NCBI RefSeq assembly: GCF_027887165.1
Contig: NC_077230.1
Location: forward strand, 338,902,322-338,966,321
Source: Monodelphis domestica
Lineage: Eukaryota; Chordata; Mammalia; Didelphimorphia; Didelphidae
Reading direction: 5' to 3'
Length of the DNA stretch: 64,000 nt
Both the position numbers and the translations under genes were made by a program. Below, one piece after another: positions 63,501 to 64,000 of the stretch (within the stretch, counting starts at the first letter, position 1; each line of letters starts with the position of its first letter). The notes below the pieces were generated by a model. That model saw nothing but the letters and a program-made list of their open reading frames with translations. It made no database searches and was not told the origin of the DNA.

Positions 63501-63769
63501 GCTGCATGGCATTGTGTCCCCCCAAAACATCAGGTCACAAAACAAGTATAGGCTGGAGGAACAAGCAGACCCCTCTAGCTCTCATTCTAGGCCAGAGGTT
63601 CTTTTTTTGTATTGTGGGCTCCTTGGGCAGACTGGTGAATCCTATGGGACCTCTTCCCAGAATAATGTTTTTAAATTCATAAAATGCCTAGGATTATGCC
63701 AAAGTATAGAAATTAATTTAAAAAACAATCCCACATCAACCCACAGATCCTAGCTTAAGAGCCCCTGAT

Positions 63770-63920
63770 CTAATCCAACATTTTTAGGAGAAGTGGATAA
63801 CTGAGGTCCAGACTGCTTAAGGACTTCCTCCCCAAGATCACAGGGCTCCTAGAGAGCAGAGGCAGGATTTGAATCTAGGTCCTTGGGCTTCAAATCCAAT
63901 CTTCTTATCCATGCTGCTTT
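63770..63920 (-). mobile_element. MIR-type SINE
   Basis: Inverted: 'agtggataactgaggtccag', 'ctccccaagatcacagggct', 'gaggcaggatttgaatctag'. Confidence 0.6.
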
Positions 63921-64000
63921 GTTGTATCTTTTGGAATGCCTGGTGCAGTGCATCATAAATACTAATACTGAGTTACCTAGCTGCCATTTCTCATGGTATT

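Noticed and set aside
1..64000. Bacterial-type features such as operons, ribosome binding sites, IS elements and origins
   Set aside because: The sequence is mammalian nuclear DNA; such features do not apply.
1..64000. Endogenous retrovirus genes or paired LTRs
   Set aside because: No gag-, pol- or env-like frame and no pair of LTRs bounded by TG...CA was recognised.

Overview
The window is mammalian nuclear DNA, almost certainly from a marsupial. It is saturated with tRNA-derived SINEs of marsupial type (head 'ggcagctaggtggc', tail 'cttctgccttggaaccaata'), MAR1-like SINEs ('ggagaaggaaatggcaaacc' core), MIR/THER1-type SINEs, L2 and CR1/L3 LINE relics, 5'-truncated L1 copies, a half-L1 (HAL1) element and small hAT-type DNA transposons. 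I cannot tell an American from an Australian marsupial. Repeat family names are from memory of the families, not from a database search.

Only one gene is supported. A CpG island at about 36.25-37.58 kb contains the first coding exon (36901-36975, + strand, 25 codons, perfect GTAAGT donor at 36976) of a GRB2-associated binder adaptor. The 25 residues begin MSGGGEVVC and end EKKLRRY, which fits GAB2 best (long isoform; first residues of the PH domain) and GAB1 second. Everything right of 36976 is therefore the start of a long intron 1, and everything left of about 36.25 kb is promoter-proximal and intergenic sequence. No exon of an upstream neighbour was recognised.

Layout. 0.1-10 kb: MIR, L2 and L1 3' ends, an hAT element with a perfect 8-bp duplication, and a tandem array built across a SINE poly-T tail. 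10.2-18 kb: comparatively repeat-poor, with regulatory-looking unique blocks (10.3-10.74, 11.87-12.51, 16.3-16.95 kb, the last with a CTCF-like motif), a 5'-truncated L1 and a 0.55-kb polypurine tract. 18-36.2 kb: dense retroposons, including a 2.03-kb HAL1 with 15-bp target duplications and a 563-bp dimeric hAT element. 36.25-37.58 kb: GAB2 CpG-island promoter and exon 1. 37.6-64 kb: intron 1, holding a possible internal promoter-like motif cluster near 40.3 kb, more nested repeats, a unique block at 55.4-56.05 kb, and a 0.43-kb polypyrimidine tract.

The open reading frames of 60 codons or more are explained by simple repeats, transposon relics or CpG-island composition; none other than the reading frame containing exon 1 looks like a host gene. 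I found no new biological system. The most useful observations are the regulatory candidates around GAB2 and several well-resolved transposon insertion and rearrangement histories.
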